Of a stretch of DNA of 64,000 nt, positions 16,689 to 24,848 are shown in pieces. The notes below the pieces were generated by a model. It was not told where the DNA came from. It was given only the letters and a program-made list of their open reading frames with translations, and searched no databases. Positions within the stretch are counted from its first letter, which is position 1. Each line of letters opens with the position of its first letter. The stretch is from Maritalea mobilis. Lineage in GTDB: Bacteria > Pseudomonadota > Alphaproteobacteria > Rhizobiales > Devosiaceae. The position numbers and the translations under genes are program-made. The stretch covers positions 496,001 to 560,000 of the forward strand of contig NZ_SNYR01000002.1 of NCBI RefSeq assembly GCF_004363175.1, in the 5' to 3' direction.

Positions 16689-17609
16689 GTGATTTTGTGT
16701 TGTGGTGAAGCGTTGGTGGATATGTTGCCTGTTGAGGCTGTGGATGGGCGGACTGGTTTTGCACCTGCGGTGGGTGGTTCTGTGTTCAACACTGCAATTG
16801 CGCTGGGGCGTTTGGGGGCTGATGTTCAGTTCCATTCCAAGATCGCGACCGACGAGCTGGGTCAACAATTGATTGCTGCACTTAAGGACAGCAAGGTTGG
16901 TACGGATATGGTTGTCGAAAGCAGTTTGCCGTGCCCATTGGCGATGGTTCATTTGAATAATGGACATGCCAGCTATCAGTTTTATGATGAGGGAACGGCT
17001 GCGCAAGATTTCGGGCCGGATGACAAGGTAAACCTGCCTGCGGAGATACAGGTTGCGTTTTTTGGAGGCATTAGCCTTTTGGGCGTGCGCTCTGGCCCCT
17101 ATTATCGCCAATTGATGGCGAAGGTGGCGCAATATGTGCCGGTGATGCTGGACCCGAATATACGTCCGAACTTTATTCAGGATGAAGGGGCATATCGTGC
17201 TGAGTTAGACCAGATGTTTGCCCATGCGAGCATTTTGAAGGTTTCTGACGAGGATTTGGCTTGGATTGCTGGAGAGCGAAGCTTGGCGGCTGTGATTGAT
17301 CATATTCTGGAGCTGGGCACCAAGCTGATCCTGATCACCAAGGGTGGTGACGGGATTGAAGCTGTGAGCAAGCATTTGCGCGTGGAGGTGCCGTCTGTTC
17401 CTGCCAATGTGGTGGACACTGTAGGAGCGGGTGACACATTTAGCGCAGGCTTTTTGTGCGCCTTGCAAGAGGACCAATTGTTTGAAAGCCTGTTGACCCT
17501 CAGCAAAGAGCAGTTGACCCGCGCATTGAGTTTAGGCGCTCAAGCAGCGTCCATCACTGTGTCGCGCCACGGGGCCAATCCGCCTTGGCGGCATGAATTG
17601 TCAAGCTGA
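16689..17609 (+). CDS. PfkB-family carbohydrate kinase, fructokinase-like
   Basis: 306 residues with a GTG start (ILCCGEALVDMLPVEA), the N-terminal glycine motif AVGGSVFNTAIALGRLGADV near residue 30, and the complete C-terminal motif DTVGAGDTFSAGF around residues 242-254. The layout matches fructokinase and 5-dehydro-2-deoxygluconokinase-like enzymes. It phosphorylates a hexose with ATP in the cytoplasm; exact sugar unknown. It ends by overlapping the cueR gene tail by nine bases on the opposite strand and has no partner genes, so it may be unrelated to the glycan cassette next to it. Confidence 0.85.
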   Translation: MILCCGEALVDMLPVEAVDGRTGFAPAVGGSVFNTAIALGRLGADVQFHSKIATDELGQQLIAALKDSKVGTDMVVESSLPCPLAMVHLNNGHASYQFYDEGTAAQDFGPDDKVNLPAEIQVAFFGGISLLGVRSGPYYRQLMAKVAQYVPVMLDPNIRPNFIQDEGAYRAELDQMFAHASILKVSDEDLAWIAGERSLAAVIDHILELGTKLILITKGGDGIEAVSKHLRVEVPSVPANVVDTVGAGDTFSAGFLCALQEDQLFESLLTLSKEQLTRALSLGAQAASITVSRHGANPPWRHELSS

Positions 17610-18002
17610 TTTGGCTTTGCGGCCTGCCAGATCGTCTAAAATCGGACAATCTGGCCGCTGGTCACCATGGCAGTTTTTCACCAAAACTTTCAGCGTGGCG
17701 CGCAGGCTTTGCAGCTCGGCAATCTTCTCATCGACCTTTTTGATCTTCTCTTGTGCGATGGTTTGCACATCGGCGCTGGCGCGTGATTCATCATCATAAA
17801 GCGAGAGAAGGATGCGGCATTCTTCGATGGTGAAGCCGAGGCTGCGGGAACGCTGCAAGAATTTCAGCCGGTGCACATCTTCATCTGAATAATCGCGATA
17901 GCCATTGTCCGCCCGACCGGGTTTGACCAAGCCAATATCTTCATAGTAGCGGATGGTTTTGCTGGGCAGGTTTGTGGCTTCAGCAGCGCTGCCAATGTTC
18001 AT
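17601..18002 (-). CDS. cueR: Copper-responsive MerR-family regulator CueR
   Basis: The 133-residue protein has the MerR winged-helix N terminus (MNIGSAAEATNLPSKTIRYYEDIGLV), a dimerisation helix and the CueR metal loop: Cys111 and Cys119 in a C-x7-C pattern (CHGDQRPDC) plus a Ser at residue 76 (ASADV), the residue that separates Cu(I)/Ag(I) sensors from divalent-metal sensors, which have Cys there. It would activate 19-bp-spacer promoters when cytoplasmic Cu(I) rises. It is coupled by a four-base overlap to a 49-codon gene and both lie downstream of a CueR-type promoter, so it is probably autoregulated. Confidence 0.93.
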   Translation of the reverse strand: MNIGSAAEATNLPSKTIRYYEDIGLVKPGRADNGYRDYSDEDVHRLKFLQRSRSLGFTIEECRILLSLYDDESRASADVQTIAQEKIKKVDEKIAELQSLRATLKVLVKNCHGDQRPDCPILDDLAGRKAKSA

Positions 18003-18148
18003 TTTGCTGCCTCCTGCCCGCGGCCATAAAGATTGCGCAATTCGGCCAACTCTTCCTCAGAAAAGCCAATGGCGTGCGCCTTGCACAACAGCTCCTTGAT
18101 CGGATCTGGCATTTGTTCGGCTTTCTTTTCTTCACAAAGTGTCGACAT
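17999..18148 (-). CDS. 49-residue protein of unknown function, translationally coupled to cueR
   Basis: An ATG at 18148 with a good ribosome site (AAAGG six bases upstream) opens a 49-codon frame whose TGA overlaps the cueR ATG (ATGA). The protein is acidic/amphipathic, with two Cys (5 and 22), one His (25) and a helical second half (IGFSEEELAELRNLYGRG). An in-frame ATG nine codons upstream has no ribosome site. I recognise no family. Position downstream of a CueR-type promoter suggests copper-induced expression; a metal-binding or regulatory role would be a guess. Favouring a real gene are the coupling to cueR, the ribosome site and an unbroken frame with protein-like composition. Confidence 0.65.
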   Translation of the reverse strand: MSTLCEEKKAEQMPDPIKELLCKAHAIGFSEEELAELRNLYGRGQEAAK

Positions 18149-18268
18149 TTTGAACCTTTCACATGCGCCTATCATTTCTGCACGACCAGAATTGAGACGA
18201 CTAATGAGGCAAATTAGCGGGCCTTTTGCGCGCCAAATCGCCTCAGGGACATTGATCTTATGGTGAAG

Positions 18269-18299
18269 GTTGTAAAGCTTCCAGTCAATGGAAGGTCAA
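18269..18299 (-). promoter_or_regulatory. CueR-type promoter/operator with 19-bp spacer
   Basis: Read on the minus strand: -35 TTGACC (18299-18294), a 19-base spacer, and -10-like TACAAC (18274-18269). The spacer holds the CueR dyad: CCTTCC and GGAAG half-sites around a 7-base centre. This closely mirrors the E. coli copA promoter, which has the same TTGACCTTCC start and 19-bp spacer. It points toward the 49-residue gene and cueR and lies after the oxidase stop codon, so it does not drive the oxidase. Confidence 0.8.
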
Positions 18300-18329
18300 G
18301 CGATAAAAAGTTTGTTGCCGAAAATGAAG

Positions 18330-19706
18330 CTAAACCACGCTTAAATATCCGGCCAATCCGGTCTTTTGATGTTCGATCACATGGCAATGGAATGCCCAAT
18401 CACCCAGATTATCGGCCACCAGCGCCACTTCCATGGTTTCATCTTTCAACAGATGGGCCGTGTCCGTCCAAATTTGTGGAATGTCACGTTTGTTAGACCG
18501 TAGCAATTTGAACACCAAGCCGTGCAAATGGATGGGGTGATCATTTGGGCTTTCATTGCGTAGGCGCAGAATGTAGCTCTTGCCCAATTTCAATTCGGCC
18601 AGTGGCCCCACATTTGGCTCTGCATCGCCCGGCCATGGCTTTTTATTGATCGACCAGAAGGAATATCCCAACGATCCACACCAGCCATTATTTTGCGGGT
18701 CTGCCTCTGGTGTCCAGCCAAACAAAAATTCATGGGTTTCTGCTGCAGACAAGTCTGGCTCCGCCAGTTGATTGCGCGCAAGAGGCGGCAAATCATCTAG
18801 CGCATGGTTCAGGCTTTGGCCAACAGGCCTGATCCGCGCCAAGGGGCGACTGCCGGAAAGGGCGTGATGGCTAAGCGTCACTGCCGTGCCCTCGGCTGGC
18901 AGTTCAATTGCCATATCCACGCGTTGGCCCGGCGCAAGGACTAATGAGTTTTCCGGTGTCGGCCAGGGCAATAGCTCTGTGGCGTGGCCGTCCATCGCCA
19001 CCACTTTGCCTTTGGCACCAGAAAGAGCCAAACGGTATATCCGCGCCGTGTCGGTGGCCGCAATGCGCAAACGCACCACGCCGCCCGCAGGAGCGTCATA
19101 AATCGGGTTCTGCAGCCAATTTGTGGTCATCACATTGCCCATGGTGCCGCCACGGGCCGCACCGCGTTTGGTGTAGGGCGAATCCAATGCACCAGTTTTA
19201 TCGAGGTGAAAATCTTTCAAATTGAGCACAAGTTCTGCGTCAAACTCAGGATCATTTTTATCTTCAACCACCAGAACGCCGGTCAGGCCATGGGCCATTT
19301 GCTCCATGGTTTGGCAATGGGGATGATACCAATAGGTGCCGCTATCTGGCGGCGTGAACTCATAATCAAAGCTTTCGTCCGGCGCGATGGGAAACTGGGT
19401 GAGATAAGGCACGCCATCCATTTTGTTCGCAATGCGCAGGCCATGCCAATGCATGCTGGTATAATCAGCAAGTTGGTTGTGCACCCGCAATTTGACGGGT
19501 CGATTTTTCGCCATGCGCAAAACGGGCGGTGGTGCATCTGCAGAGGTTGAGACCAGTCCTTGGGTCAGCCCTTTGCCCAAATCGAAAACGGCATTTTGCA
19601 CATTGATGATTGATGGCGCATCGGTTTGCGCGAGCGCGTTGGTGCCCAGCGCGGCCCCCAAGGACAAGGCCGCGGCGCTACCTAAAAAGAATTCTCTTCT
19701 GTCCAT
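18330..19706 (-). CDS. Periplasmic multicopper oxidase (CueO/CopA-like)
   Basis: This 458-residue oxidase begins with a Tat-type signal (DRREFFLGSAAALSLGAAL). All four copper motifs are present: HWHG (residues 86-89), HPH in YWYHPH (128-130), HPIHLHG (390-396) and HCHVIEHQKTGL (440-451), with Leu451 as the likely axial ligand position of the type 1 site. It probably oxidises Cu(I) in the periplasm. No CueO-like Met-rich insert is visible. It lies just upstream of the CueR promoter, small gene and cueR, on the same strand. Its own upstream region (19707-19811) shows no obvious CueR dyad, so its control is unclear. Confidence 0.93.
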   Translation of the reverse strand: MDRREFFLGSAAALSLGAALGTNALAQTDAPSIINVQNAVFDLGKGLTQGLVSTSADAPPPVLRMAKNRPVKLRVHNQLADYTSMHWHGLRIANKMDGVPYLTQFPIAPDESFDYEFTPPDSGTYWYHPHCQTMEQMAHGLTGVLVVEDKNDPEFDAELVLNLKDFHLDKTGALDSPYTKRGAARGGTMGNVMTTNWLQNPIYDAPAGGVVRLRIAATDTARIYRLALSGAKGKVVAMDGHATELLPWPTPENSLVLAPGQRVDMAIELPAEGTAVTLSHHALSGSRPLARIRPVGQSLNHALDDLPPLARNQLAEPDLSAAETHEFLFGWTPEADPQNNGWCGSLGYSFWSINKKPWPGDAEPNVGPLAELKLGKSYILRLRNESPNDHPIHLHGLVFKLLRSNKRDIPQIWTDTAHLLKDETMEVALVADNLGDWAFHCHVIEHQKTGLAGYLSVV

Positions 19707-19811
19707 CTGCGCCTCTCTAATTTTGGCATTCTGGCCGATGCAACTTGTCGATCACAAAATCGTTATTACATCAACGAAACATATTTTATTTCTACTCGAA
19801 CAGGGCCCGCC

Positions 19812-20522
19812 ATGACTGATTTACATCAACATCGCACAAAAAATATCATTATCTATATTGCCACGCTGATTTTCGGGTTTGCAGCATTTGCTGCACCCAA
19901 CATCTTTTTTGGCGTCACCAAAATCAATGGCGGGCTGCAGGGCATCAATTTGGCCATTATCGGCGTGCTGCAATTGGTGCTGATACTTATTGTGCTGCAA
20001 ATTGCTCTGCGATTGCATGGCAAAGAGTTCAAATGGCTTGGCTGGCATTTCGGTCACTGGCCCAAATTCGCAGCAATTGGCATCTGTGTCGGCTTGGCGT
20101 GGACGATAGTGCAGCATTTCTGGCTTATTCCCGTCACAGGCGGTGTTGAGCGCGCGGATATGCAAGGCATATTAGACATGTTGCAAGGCGGCATTTGGGG
20201 GCTGTTGGGCTTTTTGGTGCTCGGTATTGTCGGTGGTGGCATTGCGGAAGAGTTTTTCAATCGCGGCTATGTCATCCGAGGCTTTCAAGACCTTTTTGCC
20301 AACAAAAAAATGGGACTTTGGCTCGGTGCCTTATTTTCGATTCTGTTCTTCGCTGCGGGCCACCTGCCCTCCAATGGCGTTGAATGGATGGACATTTTGA
20401 TCCCGACGGTGCTTTACACAGCCCTATTTATCTGGAGCAAAAGCCTTGTGCCGTCTATCTTCGCCCATGCGGTCTATAATGGCAGCCTGATTGTGCTGAC
20501 CTATTATAGCTATGTTGCATAA
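19812..20522 (+). CDS. CPBP-family intramembrane metalloprotease (Abi/CAAX-like)
   Basis: This 236-residue membrane protein has about seven hydrophobic segments. The family motifs are intact: EEFFNRG (EExxxR, near residue 151), FAAGHLP with a conserved His, and PSIFAHAVYNG (HxxxN). Such proteases cleave or process membrane peptides; bacterial roles include bacteriocin self-immunity, but most are unassigned. It is divergent from the oxidase gene with 105 bases between them. No bacteriocin gene is visible nearby. Confidence 0.88.
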   Translation: MTDLHQHRTKNIIIYIATLIFGFAAFAAPNIFFGVTKINGGLQGINLAIIGVLQLVLILIVLQIALRLHGKEFKWLGWHFGHWPKFAAIGICVGLAWTIVQHFWLIPVTGGVERADMQGILDMLQGGIWGLLGFLVLGIVGGGIAEEFFNRGYVIRGFQDLFANKKMGLWLGALFSILFFAAGHLPSNGVEWMDILIPTVLYTALFIWSKSLVPSIFAHAVYNGSLIVLTYYSYVA

Positions 20523-20540
20523 CCGCCAGCCAGTGCCCCT

Positions 20541-20831
20541 CTATGCCGCGTCGCGCCAATCCAGCTTTTCCAGTTCCTCACGGAAGGCAAAGCGCACCAA
20601 ATGGCTCTCAATCACATCTTTGGTGCGGGTGAGCGCGGCTTCATCTTCTGCGGAGATAGCAATCTCTAGCTGATTTTCATCCGCGCGCATTTTTGCGGTG
20701 CCAAACGGAAAATTGGCATAGCCCTGATTGCCATCAACGCCCGCATCAATCTTGTGGGCAAAGTGCTTGCACAGCTGCCCCATATAGCGAGTGCCTTTTT
20801 CGGTGATGAATTGAGTTTTCGAGGTTTGCAT
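20541..20831 (-). CDS. DUF2218 family protein
   Basis: A 96-residue cytosolic protein matching DUF2218: an N-terminal TEKGTRYMGQLCKHFAHKI segment, then FPFGTAKMRADENQLEIAISAEDE and a C-terminal helix with LVRFAFREELEKLDW. The family is small, alpha/beta, and often encoded near metal or siderophore genes in proteobacteria; its function is unknown. Here it is transcribed alone, convergent with the CPBP protease. Confidence 0.85.
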   Translation of the reverse strand: MQTSKTQFITEKGTRYMGQLCKHFAHKIDAGVDGNQGYANFPFGTAKMRADENQLEIAISAEDEAALTRTKDVIESHLVRFAFREELEKLDWRDAA

Positions 20832-21195
20832 AGGCCTCTCCCTCCTAAATTTTCAAAAAGTCTGGAACGCAGGATCACCTGCGCTCCAGTTTAAATATTG
20901 CTGCACAAAGGTCGCGATCGACAGCAATATTTAGAGTTCGACGCATCTGCACGCCTTTAATATGATTTTTCTAATCATATTTTTATAAAGTGTGTTCTAA
21001 ACCGGGTGAAATTAAAAATCAATAGAAAAATCAATAGTTTAGAACCATTCTAAACTATTGAGGCAAGTGCTTGAGATCGTTGGAGATTGGCACCAAGCTG
21101 GTTGCTACGCATTGGGTTGTGCGCAACATTAAAATGCGCAGCGCAAATAGACTTGTGCTGTGCGTAAACTTCGAATTTGATTTTTGAGGGAAGCG
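20832..21195. other. Gene-free A+T-rich interval with two palindromes between DUF2218 and tRNA-Phe
   Basis: No coding frame with a credible start is seen in these 364 bases. Two inverted repeats stand out: 20960-20967 with 20973-20980 (ATATGATT/AATCATAT, 5-nt loop) and the longer one at 21032-21060. The TTCTAAAC core of the longer palindrome also occurs singly at about 20995-21002. The stretch must hold the DUF2218 promoter and the tRNA-Phe terminator. Confidence 0.5.
21032..21060. repeat. Perfect 13-bp inverted repeat with 3-nt centre
   Basis: CAATAGTTTAGAA (21032-21044) is mirrored exactly by TTCTAAACTATTG (21048-21060). Read on the minus strand it is followed by ATTTTTC, so it could be a weak, A+T-rich terminator for the tRNA-Phe transcript 135 bases upstream, or a regulator-binding palindrome for the DUF2218 promoter. 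Confidence 0.6.
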
Positions 21196-21271
21196 TGGTG
21201 CCCGGAGGCGGATTCGAACCACCGACACGCGGATTTTCAATCCGCTGCTCTACCAACTGAGCTATCCGGGC
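21196..21271 (-). tRNA. tRNA-Phe (GAA)
   Basis: A 76-nt cloverleaf read on the minus strand: acceptor GCCCGGA pairing with TCCGGGC, D-arm AGCTCAGTTGGTAGAGC, anticodon stem/loop with GAA in TTGAAAA, T-arm with GGTTCGAATCC, and an encoded CCA end at 21198-21196. The terminator is likely in 20832-21195. Confidence 0.97.
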
Positions 21272-21397
21272 ACAATTTGATTGCGTGGTGCAATCAGCAT
21301 GATGGCGAGGTTATAGGGCGTTCAATCCCTTGTGTCCAGCGCCGAGATGCAAAAAATGCAAAATTTTGAGAGAAAAATTTATTTTGCAGCCAAGCGC

Positions 21398-21607
21398 TTA
21401 ATTTTCCTCATCAAATTCCGCTCCATCTTCTTCCACAACCGGGATTGCATATGACCCGTTTAGCCATTTGCCGAGGTCTAGATCGGCACAATGTTTGGAA
21501 CAGAAGGGATGAAATTTGCGGTCGCTCGGTTTGCCACACATCACGCAAGGCTTTGGGCTGCGCAAGCCGGTGACTTTAACCTCACTGGTTTTTACGTCTT
21601 TAGCCAT
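21398..21607 (-). CDS. yacG: DNA gyrase inhibitor YacG (zinc finger)
   Basis: This 69-residue protein has the YacG zinc site: PCVMCGK (CxxC) and PFCSKHCADLDLGKWLNGSY (CxxxC), followed by an acidic tail. It binds GyrB and blocks DNA binding by gyrase. In Hyphomicrobiales it is usually cotranscribed with maf and infA as here; it begins two bases after the maf stop. Confidence 0.93.
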   Translation of the reverse strand: MAKDVKTSEVKVTGLRSPKPCVMCGKPSDRKFHPFCSKHCADLDLGKWLNGSYAIPVVEEDGAEFDEEN

Positions 21608-21609
21608 TA

Positions 21610-22242
21610 TTAGATACCTGATGCGGAGTTCAACCAGTTGAACTGGATGGGATAACCCTCGCCTTTCAAAAGCGACACGGTTTCAAAAAGAGGCAAGCCC
21701 ATCACCCCAGGATAGGAACCTTGCAATTTGACCACAAACGCCCCGGCAATGCCTTGGATGGCATAGCCACCAGCTTTGCCTTGCCACTCGCCAGAGGCGA
21801 GATAGGCTTCCACCTCGTCATTTGATAGGCGCTTGAAGCGGATTTTTGTTTCCACCAAACGGCGGCGTGCCTGCCCGCTGGGTGTCAACAAGCAAACGCC
21901 CGTATAAACCTTATGGGTGCGGCCTGACAAAAGCTTGAGGCAATTGGCGGCATCTTCCAGCATTTCCGCTTTAGGCAGAATGCGCCGACCAACAGCCACC
22001 ACTGTGTCCCCACCCAAAACCAGTGCATTATCATCAATGCCGGTTTGGCGGGCTTTATGCTGGGTGGCAATGGCCTTCATATGGGCCAAGCGCGCAGCAA
22101 GCTTGCGCGGAGTTTCGCCCTTGTGCGGGGTTTCATCAATATCGGCAGGCACAAGATGATCTGGCTCAATCCCAATTTGATTGAGCAGCGCCAAACGGCG
22201 CGGCGATGCAGACGCCAAAATCAGATCTGGACGGGCCACCAT
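21610..22242 (-). CDS. maf: Maf-family nucleotide pyrophosphatase
   Basis: 210 residues with the Maf signature [22 protein letters not shown], the [15 protein letters not shown] helix and [18 protein letters not shown] with the catalytic Asp. Maf enzymes hydrolyse dTTP, UTP and modified nucleotides to monophosphates, limiting their use in nucleic acids. [31 protein letters not shown] is the usual C-terminal pattern (first residues). It sits between infA and yacG in the conserved alphaproteobacterial order. Confidence 0.94.
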   Translation of the reverse strand: MVARPDLILASASPRRLALLNQIGIEPDHLVPADIDETPHKGETPRKLAARLAHMKAIATQHKARQTGIDDNALVLGGDTVVAVGRRILPKAEMLEDAANCLKLLSGRTHKVYTGVCLLTPSGQARRRLVETKIRFKRLSNDEVEAYLASGEWQGKAGGYAIQGIAGAFVVKLQGSYPGVMGLPLFETVSLLKGEGYPIQFNWLNSASGI

Positions 22243-22281
22243 AAATGAACTCTCCGCAACAGCGCTTGACGCGCGTTTCGC

Positions 22282-22500
22282 TTATTTAAAGCGGTAGGTG
22301 ATCCGCCCTTTGGTCAGATCATAAGGTGTCATTTCAACCAGCACCTTATCGCCTGCCAAAACACGAATACGGTTTTTGCGCATACGCCCCGCTGTGTGAG
22401 CGATGATCTCGTGATCATTTTCAAGCTTCACCCGGAAGGTCGCGTTCGGCAACAATTCTTGCACGACGCCCGGGAATTCGAGCATTTCTTCTTTAGCCAT
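22282..22500 (-). CDS. infA: Translation initiation factor IF-1
   Basis: A 72-residue OB-fold protein: [22 protein letters not shown], then [46 protein letters not shown], a near-canonical IF-1. It binds the A-site region of the 30S subunit during initiation. It lies between the UPF0262-phosphatase gene and maf, the normal place in this order. Confidence 0.98.
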   Translation of the reverse strand: MAKEEMLEFPGVVQELLPNATFRVKLENDHEIIAHTAGRMRKNRIRVLAGDKVLVEMTPYDLTKGRITYRFK

Positions 22501-22562
22501 TCTGTCTCCTGAGCTAATTTTTCTGCCTTATAGCAGCATAGGTTGGCGCAAACTATACAAAA

Positions 22563-23525
22563 TCACGGCTTTTGTGAACCATTTGCTTGCGCTGCCGTCA
22601 AGGCTTTGGGCAATTCGGCCTTAATTCGACGGGTTAGATCTTCGCGCAAGGCGCGATAAGCGTCCAATCGCTGTTCGCGATTGCCTTCTTCAAGGGTCGG
22701 GTCGCTCACATCCCAATGCAAGCGCGCGCCCGCTTCATAATTTTTTGCGTCCACCGCTGCGGGCGCTTCTTCTGATAGCGTCACGATCAAATCAAAGCTG
22801 GTGGCCACCAATTCGTCCATTGTGTGCGGCGTATGCACCGACATATCGATGCCAATTTCTTCCATCACATCATGGACAAAACGATCCACCTGACCGGAGC
22901 GAACGCCTGCTGACCGGGCGATTAGCTCAGACGGAAAATATTTCCGCGCCAACGCAGCCGCCATAGGTGAGCGCACTGAGTTCATGGAACAGACAAACAG
23001 CACTGAAGGTTGTTTTTGCGCCACGCTGACCGAGCGATCGGCATAGGGTTGCACCGCACAGATAAGTGTGAACAAGCGCCGCGCCGTGTTCAAATCCATC
23101 ACCAATTTGCCATTAAGCCGCTCACGCAGCATTTCCGCAGCATCATTGTGCAGGCCGCGGCGCCCCATATCCACTGCTTCGATCTGCATTGGCTGAGCGC
23201 TTTTGATTGCGTCATAATAACTGTCGCGGATGCGAAAATAATCGCGAATCATATGGCGCATGGGCGTGAGCGACAGGAAGTGTGCGGAAATTGGCTCGTT
23301 GGTTTCTGGATTACGCACATCCAGCACCAGATGATTGCCTTGAATGGACAAGTGCAATGCAAATGGACCACTGGCACCGTTGGCCGGTGCAAAGGCGTTC
23401 TGATCCACCAGATCGTAAACCGCAATGCGCCGCTCATGCACCTCATCCGGATCAATCGAAATGATGGTTTCCGGATCAAGGGTTACGGTGACCAGCTTAT
23501 CGGTTTCTGGGTCCAAAATACGCAT
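22563..23525 (-). CDS. Fusion of UPF0262 domain and low-molecular-weight phosphatase (LMW-PTP/ArsC-like)
   Basis: Residues 1 to about 155 match UPF0262 (HERRIAVYDLVDQNAFAP, HFLSLTPMRHMIRDYF, AVDMGRRGLHNDAAEMLRERL, TARRLFTLICAV). From about residue 172 a complete low-molecular-weight tyrosine phosphatase/arsenate reductase domain follows: VLFVCSMNSVRSPMA holds the C-x5-R loop (Cys179, Arg185) and WDVSDPT the general-acid Asp275-Pro. In rhizobia these are normally two adjacent genes between hisD and infA. Here the frame runs through with a short linker (about residues 156-171) and no internal stop. The phosphatase should dephosphorylate a protein or small molecule; UPF0262 has no known function. 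A sequencing frameshift cannot be excluded, but both domains look intact up to the junction. Confidence 0.88.
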   Translation of the reverse strand: MRILDPETDKLVTVTLDPETIISIDPDEVHERRIAVYDLVDQNAFAPANGASGPFALHLSIQGNHLVLDVRNPETNEPISAHFLSLTPMRHMIRDYFRIRDSYYDAIKSAQPMQIEAVDMGRRGLHNDAAEMLRERLNGKLVMDLNTARRLFTLICAVQPYADRSVSVAQKQPSVLFVCSMNSVRSPMAAALARKYFPSELIARSAGVRSGQVDRFVHDVMEEIGIDMSVHTPHTMDELVATSFDLIVTLSEEAPAAVDAKNYEAGARLHWDVSDPTLEEGNREQRLDAYRALREDLTRRIKAELPKALTAAQANGSQKP

Positions 23526-23547
23526 CGAGCCTCAATTAAAAATTCAG

Positions 23548-24840
23548 CTACAGATTAAGCCGAATTGAAACCGAACGTCCATGGGCTTGCAAATCTTCTG
23601 CTTCTGCCAAGGCAATCGCGTCCGGCGCCAGTGCCGAAAGTGAACTTGGCGTGCAACCCAAAATGGAAATGCGTTTGATGAAATCATGCACATTCAAGCC
23701 AGAGGCGTAACGTGCGGAACGCGCGGTGGGCAACACATGGTTGGTGCCGCCAATGTAGTCACCAATCGCTTCTGGTGTGTGGTGCCCCAAAAAGATCGCA
23801 CCTGCATGCCGCACCTTATCAATATATTGCTGAGCATTGTCCAAAGACAATTCCAAATGCTCGGGCGCCATGCGGTTGGAAATATTGAACGCCTCATCAA
23901 GATCGTTCACCTCAATCACCGCGCCATAATCCGCCCAAGAAGGTCCGGCCAAATGCTTCTTCGGCAGCAAGTCGAGTTGGCGCTCAACTTCGGCCATCAC
24001 ATCATCAGCCAGCTTGGGGCTGGTGGTGACGAGGATAGATTGCGCAGCCGTGTCGTGCTCTGCTTGCGCCAACAAGTCAGCCGCAATCCACGCCGGGTTG
24101 GCGCTATCATCTGCGATCACCAACACTTCCGATGGGCCGGCGATCATATCAATGCCCACCTTGCCATAGACTTGGCGTTTGGCCGCCGCCACAAAGGCGT
24201 TGCCTGGGCCGACAATTTTGTTCACCGGCGCAATAGATTCCGTGCCAAATGCCAGCGCGCCAATCGCTTGCGCACCGCCGACGCGATAAATCTCATCAAC
24301 GCCAGCGATTTTTGCTGCAGCGAGAACCGTTTGGTTCACTTTGCCACCTGGTGTAGGCACCATCATCGCGACTCGCTCTACGCCCGCCACACGCGCTGGC
24401 GCCGTGTTCATCAACACCGATGAGGGATAGCTGGCCAAACCGCCCGGCACATAAATGCCAACCGCATCCACCGCATTCCATTTTGACCCGAGAGTCACGC
24501 CCTGCTCATCTTCGAACAGTTCGTCCTTTGGCAATTGCCGCTGGTGATAGGCCGTGATCCGTTTATAGGCATGCTTGAGCGCATCGATCAGTTCATCCGG
24601 CGTATCAAGATAGGCTTGATCTATCTCGTCCTGATCAAATGCCAGCCCTTCGGGCGTGAGCTGTAGATCGTCAAATTTTGCGGTGAACTCGATCAACGCA
24701 TCGTCGCCACGTTGCTGCACATGATGCAAAATATCCGCTACGGCATCGCTCACCTCAACTGAGGATTCACGCTTTGCATTCAAAAGCAGATCAAACTTGT
24801 TTTCAAAGTCGGCATCAAAAGTGCGCAGTCTTTGCGGCAT
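23548..24840 (-). CDS. hisD: Histidinol dehydrogenase
   Basis: This 430-residue enzyme catalyses the last two steps of histidine synthesis (histidinol to histidine) using NAD and zinc. Visible family motifs are YVPGGLASYPSSVLMN, RVGGAQAIGALAFGTESI, KIVGPGNAFVAAAKRQVYG, MIAGPSEVLVIAD, QAEHD and APEHLEL. I start at MPQRLRTFD (24840), not at a longer frame from 24888, because the extra residues overlap the end of DUF2948 and look non-protein-like. The gap from DUF2948 is eight bases. Confidence 0.97.
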   Translation of the reverse strand: MPQRLRTFDADFENKFDLLLNAKRESSVEVSDAVADILHHVQQRGDDALIEFTAKFDDLQLTPEGLAFDQDEIDQAYLDTPDELIDALKHAYKRITAYHQRQLPKDELFEDEQGVTLGSKWNAVDAVGIYVPGGLASYPSSVLMNTAPARVAGVERVAMMVPTPGGKVNQTVLAAAKIAGVDEIYRVGGAQAIGALAFGTESIAPVNKIVGPGNAFVAAAKRQVYGKVGIDMIAGPSEVLVIADDSANPAWIAADLLAQAEHDTAAQSILVTTSPKLADDVMAEVERQLDLLPKKHLAGPSWADYGAVIEVNDLDEAFNISNRMAPEHLELSLDNAQQYIDKVRHAGAIFLGHHTPEAIGDYIGGTNHVLPTARSARYASGLNVHDFIKRISILGCTPSSLSALAPDAIALAEAEDLQAHGRSVSIRLNL

Positions 24841-24848
24841 AAAAATTC

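Noticed and set aside
20832-21271. Integrated element at tRNA-Phe
   Set aside because: No integrase gene and no repeated copy of the tRNA 3' end was seen nearby; the palindrome alone does not support it.
22563-23525. Frameshift or assembly error creating the UPF0262-phosphatase frame
   Set aside because: Both domains are complete and the linker has no shift in codon pattern or stray stop; kept as a real fusion, with the caveat stated.
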